A stretch of 64,000 nt of DNA from Lampropedia hyalina DSM 16112 (GCF_900129055.1 NZ_FQUZ01000008.1:1-64000), one strand, 5' to 3'. Positions 10,401 through 20,258 are shown, counted from the first letter of the stretch. Program-made: numbers and translations. Notes: a model not told the origin generated them from the sequence alone.

Positions 10401-11568
10401 AAGCCAGGCCGATGGCGGTCAGGGTGATTTCACCATCGCTGTTGATCTGGAAGAAACCTTCGTTGTTGCCGCTGACGATTTCAAAACCAGTCACATCGAC
10501 GTTGTCGGTGGCTGTCACTTTGCCAAGCAGGACGGTGCTGTCGGCAGTATGCTCATTGTATTCGATGACCACCGGGGTGACGACAGGGGCTGTTACGTCG
10601 TCCTGGCTGGAGGTGTCGATGATGGTGGCGGTGGAGCTGCTGCCCACTTGCTTGCCGCTGGCATCCTTCAGTACGAGCTTGAAGCCTTCGGCGAATTCGA
10701 TGCCATCCTTGTCGGCGATTTGAATCGTGACGGTGGCACTGGTGCTGTTCGCGGGGATGGTGACGGTGCCGGCGGTGGGGCCGGTGAAGTCGGCGGCACT
10801 GGCAGGGTTGGTGCCGTCGCCGGTCAGTTCCCAGGTCAGTACGGTGGCGGTAGTGGTGGCAGCAAAGGCATTGACGGTGAATTCCAGGCTGGAGCCTTCG
10901 TTCACGGTGGCGGCGGAAGTGGCTGTGTAGTCCACGATCAGGTTTTCCAGCAGGTCAAGGACGCTGTTGCCTTGTGCAATGGCGTTCAGTGCACTGTTGA
11001 GCTGGGCGGTGGTGGGAGGCACGCCAAACGCACCTTGGTAGGCCAGGGTGACCTGTACCTTGGCATTCGATTGCTCGACGAACTCGGTGGACTGGGCAAT
11101 TTCCAGCAGCACTTGTTCAGGGCTGACGCCACTCTCAAGCTGCTGCACCCAGTAGTTCAGGCCAGCGGTATCGGCACTGCGACCCAGAACGTTCTGGTAG
11201 AGCTTTTCCACGTATGCGGTCTTGGAGTAGTTCTGGTCGGTGACATCGATGTCGTAACGGGTGATGAATTCTGTCGATTGGACGAACCCTGCTGCAATCT
11301 CGATCAGCTCTGCCCCTTCACGGAGTTCGTCGGCCCAGTATTCCCAGCCATCGGCATCGGGCAGACGCCCCAGGGCTGCCAGATAGATGAATGCTGTTCC
11401 GCCCAGGACTTCAGTCACTTCGGCGGAAGTGACGAATTCGTTGATGACTTCTGCGCGCGAGATGCTGCCAGCTTCGAGTTGATCGACCCAATATGTCAGA
11501 CCAGTGGCGTCCGGTGTTCTGCCCAGAACATCCTGGTACAGATTGGTGACGAAAGTTTGAAAACTCAT
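4411..11568 (-). CDS. Giant RTX (hemolysin-type Ca2+-binding) surface protein with DUF4214 modules
   Basis: This 2385-residue protein is predicted to be secreted by the type I system encoded next to it. The N-terminus carries three DUF4214 modules (about residues 3-50, 59-101, 119-164; hallmark LYQDVLGRTPDATGLTYWV). A Calx-beta-like domain (about 215-310) and a cadherin-like segment (about 325-430) follow. From about residue 670 onward there are very many RTX nonapeptides (GGxGNDxIx) that bind calcium after export. At least nine times the RTX blocks alternate with a roughly 45-residue beta module of pattern DTLVL...LNxAxDxQLxxVE...LSxQxEGFTITGS. The last 150 residues lack RTX repeats and end in AANFAFGA, fitting an uncleaved C-terminal secretion signal. 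I see no cysteine and no Sec signal peptide. GGGAGTG precedes the ATG at 11568. The likely role is an S-layer protein or large adhesin; an RTX toxin is less likely because no acyltransferase or toxin domain is seen. Confidence 0.92.
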   Translation of the reverse strand: MSFQTFVTNLYQDVLGRTPDATGLTYWVDQLEAGSISRAEVINEFVTSAEVTEVLGGTAFIYLAALGRLPDADGWEYWADELREGAELIEIAAGFVQSTEFITRYDIDVTDQNYSKTAYVEKLYQNVLGRSADTAGLNYWVQQLESGVSPEQVLLEIAQSTEFVEQSNAKVQVTLAYQGAFGVPPTTAQLNSALNAIAQGNSVLDLLENLIVDYTATSAATVNEGSSLEFTVNAFAATTTATVLTWELTGDGTNPASAADFTGPTAGTVTIPANSTSATVTIQIADKDGIEFAEGFKLVLKDASGKQVGSSSTATIIDTSSQDDVTAPVVTPVVIEYNEHTADSTVLLGKVTATDNVDVTGFEIVSGNNEGFFQINSDGEITLTAIGLASTANDFDDTGANAKNSFTLGVVAVDAAGNKSPVTAVELKILDDISDNSAEFTLTDGADSLDGSQNGAGNLFASFNAGNGNYPSDSTFTADDSIKGGDGEDTIRLHPGHAEVRDTNFQNVESVENLVVANSDVTLGFRAAEAGIQSVTSTGGGNLTLDEGYDNDEISFRGSSTGTETVLFNNQAENTELRVTFASGEVGNGSVYNATAATPGNPYAAEGSGGLAVRVQAEDGSDDLTGGVSRFEDEGIVLASDIDGVQFDVRDLGGAARGTFASVALGTQASETIVAGSGDFTALTADGSTGVYINAGAGNDHVTGTGANDFLVGGAGHDTLIGLAGDDSFLGGAGNDSINAGTGDNWIDGGLGNDTITTGNGHNEIYGGAGNDSITAGSGDDTIDGGADDNVINAGDGNNTVKAANGKNTITTGDGEDKIDVGDGDNTINAGDGENTITTGNGDNTITTGDDKDTITVGAGDNTINAGDGENTIKAGNGDNTITTGKDNDTVEVGDGDNIVTTGAGNDDITAGDGNNTIDAGEGNNNIAVGTGFNKITAGDGENTITVAPGGAGNNTITAGNGGNTIQGGDGNDTITSGTGNDSIDAGAGNDIIAAGGGVDTINAGAGDDTIQVGDAELQIGTLIDGGEGYDTLELTNDDPTVARSNDSRFVNFNNIERFHFDANTELRAQAVQFSGKDIDITGGATPADANSHLHLDATGLYRVDLTTLDVSTGELADRNLPAFTGVITTDFSGNQTVNNAFFGSSGRDNVIGGDGNDVIQGGAGNDTLDGGAGNDLIAGGEGADHLYGGTGNDTLVGEQADVVLDGGAGTDILQLGADFNDVNDAQINDIEEIQLTAANLEVVLDNQTEDLNIKGHATGPSTITGGSGDDTITGGTAADSLSGGAGNDTFVGFVGKDTINGGAGADTVVLTATSSDLNDAEDEQLVGVETISGANAPAALAIRLTKQTEAFHIIGSAFNDTLEGGAGNDTLEGGAGADLLIGGAGNDVFIDFEGNDTIDGGDDTDTLVLTGTSAALNSATDDQVKKVEAVDASGAGAGVLINLSNQSEGFTITGSDHDDTIHGGQEADSIVGGDGNDIINGNAGNDTIDGGEGNDSINGGEGDDSIEGGAGDDIILGGTGDDTINGGAGEDDITGGAGNDSIHAGVGNDTIRGFEGTDTVDGGAGNDTLILQATSQDLNSAADNQLLNVENVTAASATQAVEIDLSNQLEGFTITGSANNDTIVGGAGTNLIEAGNGNDDITGGAAADTINAGAGNDTIRGFVGADTVDGGADTDTLVLDGTSLDLNNAVDGQLVDVENVDASTADEAVELDLSAQTEGFTITGSANNDTITGGQGIDSINAGAGNDTIIGYTADDTVNGGAGIDTLLVTEAHPIQTTNDNQLVNLEKVDASGANAGVWIRLDTQSEGFEVTGSAFADTLRGGDGDDTINAGNGNDLIDGGIGNDSINAGNGNDTIFNFIGHDTVDGGQGTDTLIVEQDSAADLKNAEDDHLKNVEIVEIEGPVGVEVDLGKQTEGFIIRSTAGFADTIKGSQGNDTIFGGQGNALLDGGLGDNQLHISANFTDVSDEQIQRLQTIVLATNALTVDFGNQTEALTIKSFTGGSATITGGQGNDTITGDTGDDFITGGSGADVIYAGAGDDTIVGGEEDALLDGGTGHDVLELNAYFNDQSDSQIVAIEEITLTADNLTVILDQQNEDLLINGFTGGSSNITAGLGNDTINGDIGNDTIDGGAGNDLIYGGAGNDLIYGGAGNDLIYGGAGNDLIYGDAGNDLIYGGAGNDTIYGGAGNDTINGGSGADLIHLESDGTVDTVILEHFDAVDTITGFGTVTDDILQFSFSALAERGDLKALRTATDVPFGSPGVTTPVVTTVNNGGLDLEGVAHSSVILRVNGDFNSTAAVEDALQVGGSHRIYTSGFDQTWQPGYSFLVAYGSGSDTFIAQAVVGGNGAGNDQYFQNNELAITNLVQLTGTDVMDLTAANFAFGA
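4984..5196 (-). repeat. 27-bp tandem repeats inside the RTX gene
   Basis: About eight consecutive 27-base units (core GTAGATGAGGTCATTTCC on the plus strand) encode successive copies of the nonapeptide GNDLIYGGA. Several units are identical or differ by one base, much more alike than the other RTX units, so this is a recent amplification and a candidate length-variable tract that keeps the frame. Confidence 0.85.
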
Positions 11569-12044
11569 GGATTCACTCCCAAGCGGTTGATAGAAAAGAA
11601 AAATTATGCGATGCAGGGCTTTGCAAACGCTGTACAGACTTTGGACTCACACAAAAGTCACCAAGATGCGGTGTTTGCGGACTGAAATAATATGGATCAA
11701 TCCATCCAGAAGATGCAATAAATTTTCACTGGCCGGCAAAAAAATAGCGCATCTACGCATGCTCAGTAACTAGAGTGCCGATGATTATAACTATGGTTGA
11801 TAGTAGGGGGCTATCTCTGATTTAAGTTAGGTAACGTTTAATTTGTGAATAATTTATTACTGGATTCCATATGAATGAAATATTTGAGAGTATTTTGAGA
11901 GTTTTAATATAGGTGATTACCCTGATATCTTGGCTGGGTAAATATCCATATTCAATTAAAGGTCAAATTGAAGATGCCGTCACATGGGGGTGCATGGAAT
12001 ATCCATGGATTGTTCCTGCGCTGTTGCGCAGGAACAATCCAGGA
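11569..12044. other. AT-rich intergenic region upstream of the RTX gene
   Basis: These 476 bases hold no credible gene. They are AT-rich compared with the surroundings, especially 11690-11960. They must contain the RTX promoter on the minus strand, unless transcription reads through from the secretion genes, but no well-spaced -35/-10 pair stands out. The only clear structure is the perfect stem-loop at 12007-12040. Confidence 0.6.
12007..12040. terminator. Perfect 15-bp stem-loop after the HlyD gene
   Basis: GGATTGTTCCTGCGC, loop TGTT and GCGCAGGAACAATCC pair perfectly, four bases beyond the stop of the membrane fusion protein gene. No T run follows on the minus strand, so it may be a pause, RNA-stabilising or Rho-assisted element rather than a classical terminator. 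Confidence 0.5.
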
Positions 12045-13427
12045 TCAGCGTTCCCGGAAGGCGGAGAACACGCGGTCGGTCAGGGGTTGCAGCAGGTAGT
12101 GCAGCAGGCTGCGTTCGCCGGTGCGGATGACTACATCGACGGGCATGCCGGGGATGATGCGTTCGTAGCTCAGGCGTTTGAGTTCTTCCGGTGGAACTTC
12201 GATGCGGGCCTTGAAGTAGGGGGTTCCGGTGCGCTCGTCGGTGAGGCGGTCGGCAGAGACGTGGATGACGTGTCCCTTGACGGTGGGGTTGAGCCGGCTG
12301 AGGGCGGAGAAGTTGAGCAGGGCCTCCAGGTCATTGACCATGAGCTCGATGGACTGCACGGGAATGCGGGCCTCGACGATGAGCGGTTCGTTGTCGGGGA
12401 CGACATCGAGGATGTCTTCTCCGGGGCGAACGATTCCACCGGCGGTGTGGATTTGCAGGCCCAGGACGGTGCCGGATACGGGGGTGCGGATTTCCACGCG
12501 GTCGAGTTCGTCACGCAGGGCAATGGCACGTTGCTCCAGGCCAGCGATGTCGCGCTGGGTGTTGGCCAGTTCGGTTTCGATTTCCTTGTCGTAGGTCTGT
12601 TCCCGCTGGAGTTTTTGCAGGCGTGCTTCGCTGAGTGCGGACTGGATGCGGCCGAGTTGGGCCTGGTCGTCGCTGCGGCGGGCATGGATGTCGGCGACGG
12701 CGCGTTCGAGCTCGAAGATGCGGCTGCGGGGAACATACCCTTGGTCAAAGAGGGTTTTCAGGCTGGTGAGTTCTTCTTGCAGCAGTGCGAGCTGGGTGTT
12801 TTTGCCGGCAGCCTGCGCCTGGATGCCCTGAAGTTGTTCGTTCAGGCCGCGAATCTGCTGGTCGAGTATGGATTTTTCGTTTTGCAGCGAGAGGCGGCGG
12901 GTTCGGAACAGTTGGCGTTGGGTGTGCATGGCTTCGGCCACACGGGGGTCGTTGCTGCTGGCTTCTTCCACCATCTGCGGGTAGCTGAACTGGCCTTGTC
13001 GTGCGCGTTCTGCCAGCAGTCTGGCTTCGGTGGCGAGGGCGGTGAGCAGTTGCGACTGGATGATGGCGAGTTCGCTTTGCAAGCGGGTACGGTTGAGGCG
13101 CACCACGACCTGGCCCTGCTCGACGTGGTCGCCATCGCGCACGAGGATTTCCTCGACGATGCCGCCGGAGAGGTGTTGAACTTTCTGGCGTTGTGAGTCC
13201 ACGACGATTTCCCCGGAGGCGGTGATGCCCGATTCAATGGGCGCGAAGGCGGCCCAGATCAGGAAGCCGACGAAGCCCAGCAGGAGTATCAGCCAGCCGG
13301 TGCGCATGATGCCGAACGGTGGTCGTGAGGAGCTGTTGTGTTCCTTGCCGGGTTCTGCCGGGCGGTCGGAGGCAGAGGCCCCGGATGGGTTGGCTGCGGG
13401 GTCGGGGGTGGGGCTGAATTGGGTCAT
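12045..13427 (-). CDS. Type I secretion membrane fusion protein, HlyD/PrtE family
   Basis: This 460-residue periplasmic adaptor would link the inner-membrane ABC exporter to the TolC-type channel. A Pro/Ser-rich cytoplasmic leader is followed by one membrane segment (GWLILLLGFVGFLIWAAFAP, about residues 43-62). The lipoyl-half motif SGGIVEEILVRDGDHVEQGQ comes next, then a long coiled-coil hairpin (about 120-300). The C-terminal beta part includes GTVLGLQIHTAGGIVRPGED and ends IIPGMPVDVVIRTGERSLLHY. Its start ATG overlaps the stop of the ABC gene by four bases (ATGA), so the two are translationally coupled. The obvious substrate is the RTX protein encoded next downstream. Confidence 0.93.
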   Translation of the reverse strand: MTQFSPTPDPAANPSGASASDRPAEPGKEHNSSSRPPFGIMRTGWLILLLGFVGFLIWAAFAPIESGITASGEIVVDSQRQKVQHLSGGIVEEILVRDGDHVEQGQVVVRLNRTRLQSELAIIQSQLLTALATEARLLAERARQGQFSYPQMVEEASSNDPRVAEAMHTQRQLFRTRRLSLQNEKSILDQQIRGLNEQLQGIQAQAAGKNTQLALLQEELTSLKTLFDQGYVPRSRIFELERAVADIHARRSDDQAQLGRIQSALSEARLQKLQREQTYDKEIETELANTQRDIAGLEQRAIALRDELDRVEIRTPVSGTVLGLQIHTAGGIVRPGEDILDVVPDNEPLIVEARIPVQSIELMVNDLEALLNFSALSRLNPTVKGHVIHVSADRLTDERTGTPYFKARIEVPPEELKRLSYERIIPGMPVDVVIRTGERSLLHYLLQPLTDRVFSAFRER

Positions 13428-15214
13428 TCGGGTGATTCGGTACGCAGTTGGGGGGCGGCAAGGGCGGGTTTGGCTTTGACAGTGGTTCCTGGCTGCGGCG
13501 GTTGGCCTTGTGGCGGGCTGGCTGCCTGTTGTGCCTGCCGTTGCAGGGCCGCGAGGACTTCGGCACGACTGCCGTAATGGGCCTGGGCACCGTCCTTGAG
13601 CAGCAGCAGGCGATCGGCAATGTTGAGGATGCCATTGCGGTGGCTGACGACGATGATGGTGGTGCCGCGTTGCTTGAGCTGCTGCAAGGCCATCAGCAGG
13701 GCGCGGTCGCCGCTGTCGTCGAGGTTGGAGTTGGGCTCGTCGAGAACAAGGAGTTTCGGGGTGTTGTAGATGGCGCGTGCCAGGGCAATGCGCTGACGCT
13801 GCCCACCGGAGAGTTTGGCTCCACCGGTGCCGATGTCGGTGTCATACCCTGAGGGCAGGCGCAGAATGAGTTCATGCACCCCGGCGGTCTGGGCGGCGGC
13901 CACGATGCGTTCGGGATCGGCATCGCCAAAGCGGGCGATGTTTTCGGCCACGGAGCCTTCAAAGAGTTCGATGTCCTGCGGGAGGTAGCCGACATGGGGC
14001 CCGAGTTCTTCCTTGTCCCATGCGTAGATGTCGGCACCGTCCAGGCGCACCTTGCCCGACAGCGGCCCCCAGATGCCCACGAGCAGGCGCGCCAGGGTGG
14101 ATTTGCCGGATGCGCTGGGGCCGATGATGCCCAGGATTTCACCGGGGGGGAGCTGGAAGTTGATGTTGGCCACCGTGGGTTTCTTGGCACCAGGGGGGCC
14201 GCCGAACAGGGCTTCGACAGAGATGTGACCTTTGGGGGCGGGCAGGGAGAGCTGTTCCGTGTCGATGGGGTGGGCGGTGAACAGTTGTTGCAGGCGTGCG
14301 TGTGCGCGGTGTGCGCCTACGAAGCCTTTCCATTGGCCGATCAGGCCTTCCACCGGGGCCAGGGCACGGCCTGTGAGCAGGGAGGCGGCGATCATCAGGC
14401 CGGGGGTGAGTTCGTTCTGGATGACCAGCCAGGCTCCCACGCCCAGCACCAGGGACTGTTGCGCCAGCCGGAAGGCCTTGGTGCTGGAGGTGATGGATGA
14501 CGCGCGTTCACTGGCAACGGTCTGGTTGTCGAGCATTTCGGTGTGCCGTGCCAGCCAGCGTTGGTAGATGCGGCCAATCATGCCCATGGATTCGATGACT
14601 TCGGCGTTGCGCAGGTTGCTGGCTGCCTGTGCATTGGCGACGATGTTGAGCTGGTTGGCCTTGTTGAGGTAGCGGTTGGTGCTCCACTGGCTCAGCAGTG
14701 CCAGTGCAATCAGGATGGCCGCTGCCACCAGCACGATGGCACCCAGAATCCAGTGGACAAAGAAAATGATGGCAAGGTAGATGATGGTCCACGGGGCATC
14801 GAAGAGGACGAGAACGCCGGTGCCGGTCAGGAACTGGCGCACCTGGAGAAAGTCGGTCAGGGCCTGCTGGGCGTTGCCATTGCCGTGGTGGAGGTAGCTT
14901 TGGTAGCTGGCACGGAAGACCCGTTCGTTCATTTGGGCGTCGATCTGGTTGCCCATGCGGGTGAGGGTCTTGCCGCGCACGGATTCCAGCAGGCCCAGCA
15001 GCAGGTACAGGCCTGCTGCGATGACCGTGAGCATGATGAGGGTGGTGACGTTGAGGCTGGCGAGCACCCGATCATAGACCTGCAGCATGTAGATGATGGG
15101 GGTGAGCATCAGCAGGTTGATGACGGCGGTGAAAACGCCCGCGGCAATGAATACATGGCGGAACTTGCGCAGTACCTGGGCGATTTCCGAGGCTGGTTGG
15201 GATTTTTTTTGCAT
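13424..15214 (-). CDS. Type I secretion ABC exporter (PrtD/RsaD family)
   Basis: This 596-residue fused permease-ATPase energises export of the RTX protein. Membrane segments occupy about residues 20-290. The nucleotide-binding domain shows Walker A GPSASGKST (about 365-373), signature LSGGQRQRIALARAI, Walker B LLVLDEPNSNLDD and the switch histidine in IIVVSHRNG. No N-terminal C39 peptidase-like domain is present. This fits the protease/lipase/S-layer exporter class (PrtD, AprD, RsaD) rather than HlyB. It ends in a Gln/Pro-rich tail. It lies 14 bases after the TolC-type gene and overlaps hlyD by four bases, so the three genes form an operon. Confidence 0.94.
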   Translation of the reverse strand: MQKKSQPASEIAQVLRKFRHVFIAAGVFTAVINLLMLTPIIYMLQVYDRVLASLNVTTLIMLTVIAAGLYLLLGLLESVRGKTLTRMGNQIDAQMNERVFRASYQSYLHHGNGNAQQALTDFLQVRQFLTGTGVLVLFDAPWTIIYLAIIFFVHWILGAIVLVAAAILIALALLSQWSTNRYLNKANQLNIVANAQAASNLRNAEVIESMGMIGRIYQRWLARHTEMLDNQTVASERASSITSSTKAFRLAQQSLVLGVGAWLVIQNELTPGLMIAASLLTGRALAPVEGLIGQWKGFVGAHRAHARLQQLFTAHPIDTEQLSLPAPKGHISVEALFGGPPGAKKPTVANINFQLPPGEILGIIGPSASGKSTLARLLVGIWGPLSGKVRLDGADIYAWDKEELGPHVGYLPQDIELFEGSVAENIARFGDADPERIVAAAQTAGVHELILRLPSGYDTDIGTGGAKLSGGQRQRIALARAIYNTPKLLVLDEPNSNLDDSGDRALLMALQQLKQRGTTIIVVSHRNGILNIADRLLLLKDGAQAHYGSRAEVLAALQRQAQQAASPPQGQPPQPGTTVKAKPALAAPQLRTESPE

Positions 15215-15228
15215 GCTAAACGGGCCGC

Positions 15229-16638
15229 TTACTCCAGCCAGCCATTGATTTCGGTGACGATGGTTTCATCCAGTGCGCCGACTGCGGCTTGCAGGCGAAC
15301 GAATGCACGGATGTATTCGAAGCGTGCATCGAGCAGGTCGAAGCGTGAGCGGTACAGGAGTTGCTCGGCATTGAGCACATCCACGAAGGTGCGATAGGCC
15401 ACACTGGCGGATATTTTGGCTCCTTGCAGGGCAGATTCGCCCGAGCGCACGGCCTGTTCCAGTGCCTGTATGCGCACCAGCCCGTTGGTGAGTTCGGCAT
15501 GGGCAGTGGAGGCATCCAGTTCGGCTTCACTGCGTGCCAGCGCGAGTTGTCGCTGGGCACTTTGGTTGCGGGCAATGGCCTGGCGTTCTTCCGCACTGAT
15601 GCCGCCGCCGCTATAAAGCGGTACGTTTAACTCAATGCCGATGCGGCCGATTCGGTCACGCTTGGCCCCGTTGTCGGTGGCGGTGGCGTGGCTGTAGCTG
15701 GCTGCGGCATTGACGGTGGGATAGCGTCGGCCGCCGACACGCTCGATATTCAATGCGGCCTGCTCGGCTGCAAACTGGCGCGCCACCACTTTGGGAGAAT
15801 GTTCCAGTGCGGCATCGACCCATGCCACTGGTTCTGTGGGGGAGGGCAGGCTGAAGGCGACTTCGGCAGAGAGGGGAACCACTTCGCTGACTGGCTGGCT
15901 GATGATGTGGCGCAATTGCTGGCGGCTGATTTCGACGCTGCTGATGGCGGCAACCCGGTCGGCCTTGATGCGGTCGAGCTGGGCGAGTGCCTCATCGACA
16001 TCGGTGCGTGTGGCGATGCCGGCCTCGCGTTGGCTCTGTACCTGCCGAAGCTGCCCTTGCGTGGCTTCAAGCTGGGTGTCCACCAGCCGCACCTGTTCCT
16101 GTGACAGCAGCACATCCAGATAGGCGTTGGTGACGCGCTGAATCAGGTCTTGGTGCGCATTGACGCGCTCGACCGAGGCAATGCGTTCATCGTAGCGGGA
16201 CATGGCCACGCGCTTGGATGCTTCCAGGTTCAGTAGGGCTTGCCGCACCTGCACCTGGGCATTTTTCTGGTTGTACTGGTCTTCGCTGCGCGTGTTGTTC
16301 TGGTTGGTGAGGTCGCGATCCACCCGGTAGATACTGCCTCCTGCATTGGCATTGGGCAGGAGTGCAGCGCGTGCAATCGGGTAGGCTTGCTGTGCCGCAC
16401 GATATTCATATTGGGCGACGGCCCAGGCATGATCGTGTTCCAGGGCCAGTTGGTAGGCTTCGCCCAGGCGCAGGAGTGGGGTGGTGCTTTTTGCACTGTC
16501 TGTGCCTGCCTCCGATGGTGTTTGGAGGTGGCGTTCCGAGACAAGGTGTACAGGGCTGTTTTCTGCGAAGCTGGCAGTGGCTGTCGTCAGTAAGCTGGCG
16601 GTGAGTATGAGCAGCCGCTTGGAGGTGAAGTGTCGCAT
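15229..16638 (-). CDS. TolC-family outer membrane channel of the type I secretion system
   Basis: This 469-residue protein has a Sec signal (RLLILTASLLTTATASFA) and two outer-membrane-efflux repeats, typical of TolC/PrtF channels. Typical blocks are LGEAYQLALEHDHAWAVAQY, RVTNAYLDVLLSQEQVRLVD, REAGIATRTDVDEALAQLD and, in the second half, RIGIELNVPLYSGGGISAEE. The ATG at 16638 is chosen because it starts immediately before the signal peptide. An upstream in-frame ATG at 16734 would add 32 residues that spoil it. It is the first gene of the secretion operon; a palindrome and AT-rich tract lie just upstream. Confidence 0.93.
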   Translation of the reverse strand: MRHFTSKRLLILTASLLTTATASFAENSPVHLVSERHLQTPSEAGTDSAKSTTPLLRLGEAYQLALEHDHAWAVAQYEYRAAQQAYPIARAALLPNANAGGSIYRVDRDLTNQNNTRSEDQYNQKNAQVQVRQALLNLEASKRVAMSRYDERIASVERVNAHQDLIQRVTNAYLDVLLSQEQVRLVDTQLEATQGQLRQVQSQREAGIATRTDVDEALAQLDRIKADRVAAISSVEISRQQLRHIISQPVSEVVPLSAEVAFSLPSPTEPVAWVDAALEHSPKVVARQFAAEQAALNIERVGGRRYPTVNAAASYSHATATDNGAKRDRIGRIGIELNVPLYSGGGISAEERQAIARNQSAQRQLALARSEAELDASTAHAELTNGLVRIQALEQAVRSGESALQGAKISASVAYRTFVDVLNAEQLLYRSRFDLLDARFEYIRAFVRLQAAVGALDETIVTEINGWLE

Positions 16639-16924
16639 GTTCCCATTTGTTTTTGTACAAAACGGCCCATTATAGTCAGGTTGTTTTACAAGACTTTGCG
16701 TGCGCAGTGACGAGCCTGATCGCATGATCGTCACTTATATATATCCGTGCACTTCAATCGAAAGAGGTTCTCTCTGTTTTTTGAGAGTCACTCATTTTTC
16801 GGTTGGGTAACATTTTCTGAAGGGCTGCCCATGCTGCAATAGTTTTGAGAAAAATCTGGTAAATGGTGATATTCTGAGAGATTTTTTCATCTTGTCGTTA
16901 TATTGTTATTCCGTCATGCAGGGG
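16639..16924 (-). promoter_or_regulatory. Upstream region of the secretion operon with operator-like palindrome
   Basis: This gap separates the glycosyltransferase stop from the TolC start and should carry the secretion-operon promoter. At 16706-16735 AGTGACGA and TCGTCACT form an inverted repeat enclosing a second palindrome, GATCGCATGATC. It abuts a TATATATA run (about 16736-16743), and a minus-strand TATAAT occurs at 16669-16674. The exact promoter cannot be fixed by eye because no matching -35 is convincing. Confidence 0.4.
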
Positions 16925-18169
16925 TTAGGGCGACAGTTTCTGATAAGTGCCGATGGTTTGCGCCACGCAGGTATCCCATGAGAATTGCGAGGCCCGTTGC
17001 AGTCCGGCCTGGATGGCATGGCTGCGCCAGCCAGTGTCTTCGAGGCATTGCACGATGGCGTGGCGTATGTCTTCGGTTTGCAGTGGATTTACCAGCCGGG
17101 CGGCACCGCCAGCGACTTCGGGCATGGAGGAGGTGGCGGAGGTGATGACGGGTACGCCACTGGCCATGGCCTCGACGATGGGCAGTCCAAAGCCTTCGTA
17201 CAGTGAAGGGTAGATGAACAGGGCGGCTCCCGCGTAGAGGTGGGGCAGCAGGGTTTGGGGCACGAAGCGCAGGTAGTGCAGCCAGCCTTCGTCCTGTGCC
17301 TGGGCGATGCGCCGGTGGGTGGATTCCGATTGCCAGCCTTGCGAGCCTGCAATGACCAGCGGGTATTCGCGTCGCAGGGTTTGGGGCAGTTGGCTGTAGG
17401 CGGTCAGCAGGCGGTCGATGTTCTTGCGCGGTTCGATGGTGCCGACAAACAGGCTGTAGCGGCCTGGCACCAGAGGGCATGGGCTGGCATCGGGCGTGCG
17501 GCGGTTGCCCGGTGTCTGGTGCAGCATGTGCAGTGCGGGGGCGATGGACTCTGTGCTGCGCGGGTGGAATGCGGCATCGGCGGCCAGCAGGATGGCGGTG
17601 ACCCTGTCTTCCTCCCAGTGCGGGAACAAGGTGAGGAATTCCTGCCGCGTGGCTTGCGATACGGTAATCACATGGTCGGTGCGGCGCAGGCTGGGGGGCA
17701 GGGCGAGGTTCATGTAGTCCACGCGTGCCCTGGGATGGAATTCGGGATGGCGTATGTGCGAGAGGTCATGCACGGTGCTGACCGTGCGCCCGTCAAACGG
17801 TGGCACAAAATAGTTGGGGGCGTGGAAGATTGCATTGCGGTTGCCACGCAAACGCCAGCCGAACAGCCACGGGCTGAGGGCATGGTAGGCACGCACGGCA
17901 ACCCGGTTGCCAGATAGTTGTCTGCGCCAGCGTTGCAGCGTGTCCGATGCGGGGCGAGTGGACAGGTCGGCGGCCGAATCGGGCGGCTGCTCCAGATTGC
18001 GTTCCAGCGATGCGATGGGCGATGGCAACCACTGGCCCATGGCGAAGTAGCGCATGCGTGCCACGCGGTCGCTGTGCTCCAGCCGCCGGGCGAGTTCCAG
18101 GCTGTAGCGACCAATGCCGGTGAGGGGAGGGTGCAAGGCATCCGCTGCAAAGATGAGGTCGATGCCCAT
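16925..18169 (-). CDS. Family 4-type glycosyltransferase (GT-B fold)
   Basis: This 414-residue cytoplasmic glycosyltransferase probably transfers a sugar onto a lipid- or polysaccharide-linked acceptor. The N-terminus carries ADALHPPLTGIGRYSLELAR, the acceptor-side Gly-rich loop of GT4 enzymes. The C-terminal half shows FVGTIEPRKNIDRLLTAYSQ and YEGFGLPIVEAMASGVPVIT, with the EX7E nucleotide-sugar motif. It is the third gene of a gmd-rmd-GT run with 26 bases between it and rmd, so GDP-D-rhamnose is a reasonable donor. The family does not prove the donor; mannosyl or rhamnosyl transfer are both possible. Confidence 0.88.
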   Translation of the reverse strand: MGIDLIFAADALHPPLTGIGRYSLELARRLEHSDRVARMRYFAMGQWLPSPIASLERNLEQPPDSAADLSTRPASDTLQRWRRQLSGNRVAVRAYHALSPWLFGWRLRGNRNAIFHAPNYFVPPFDGRTVSTVHDLSHIRHPEFHPRARVDYMNLALPPSLRRTDHVITVSQATRQEFLTLFPHWEEDRVTAILLAADAAFHPRSTESIAPALHMLHQTPGNRRTPDASPCPLVPGRYSLFVGTIEPRKNIDRLLTAYSQLPQTLRREYPLVIAGSQGWQSESTHRRIAQAQDEGWLHYLRFVPQTLLPHLYAGAALFIYPSLYEGFGLPIVEAMASGVPVITSATSSMPEVAGGAARLVNPLQTEDIRHAIVQCLEDTGWRSHAIQAGLQRASQFSWDTCVAQTIGTYQKLSP

Positions 18170-18195
18170 GGGGGTCTGGCGGGTGTGCAGGGGTG

Positions 18196-20258
<2,063 letters not shown>

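Noticed and set aside
4411-11568. RTX protein as an RTX toxin of the HlyA type
   Set aside because: No hydrophobic pore-forming N-terminus, no acylation lysine context and no hlyC gene nearby; the exporter is of the PrtD/RsaD type.
6937-11685. A 1582-residue open reading frame on the plus strand antisense to the RTX gene
   Set aside because: It is a by-product of the repeated Gly/Asp/Asn codons of the RTX gene. Read as protein it is a repetitive Val/Ala/Cys string with no family, no ribosome site and no independent start, while the minus strand encodes clear DUF4214 and RTX domains.
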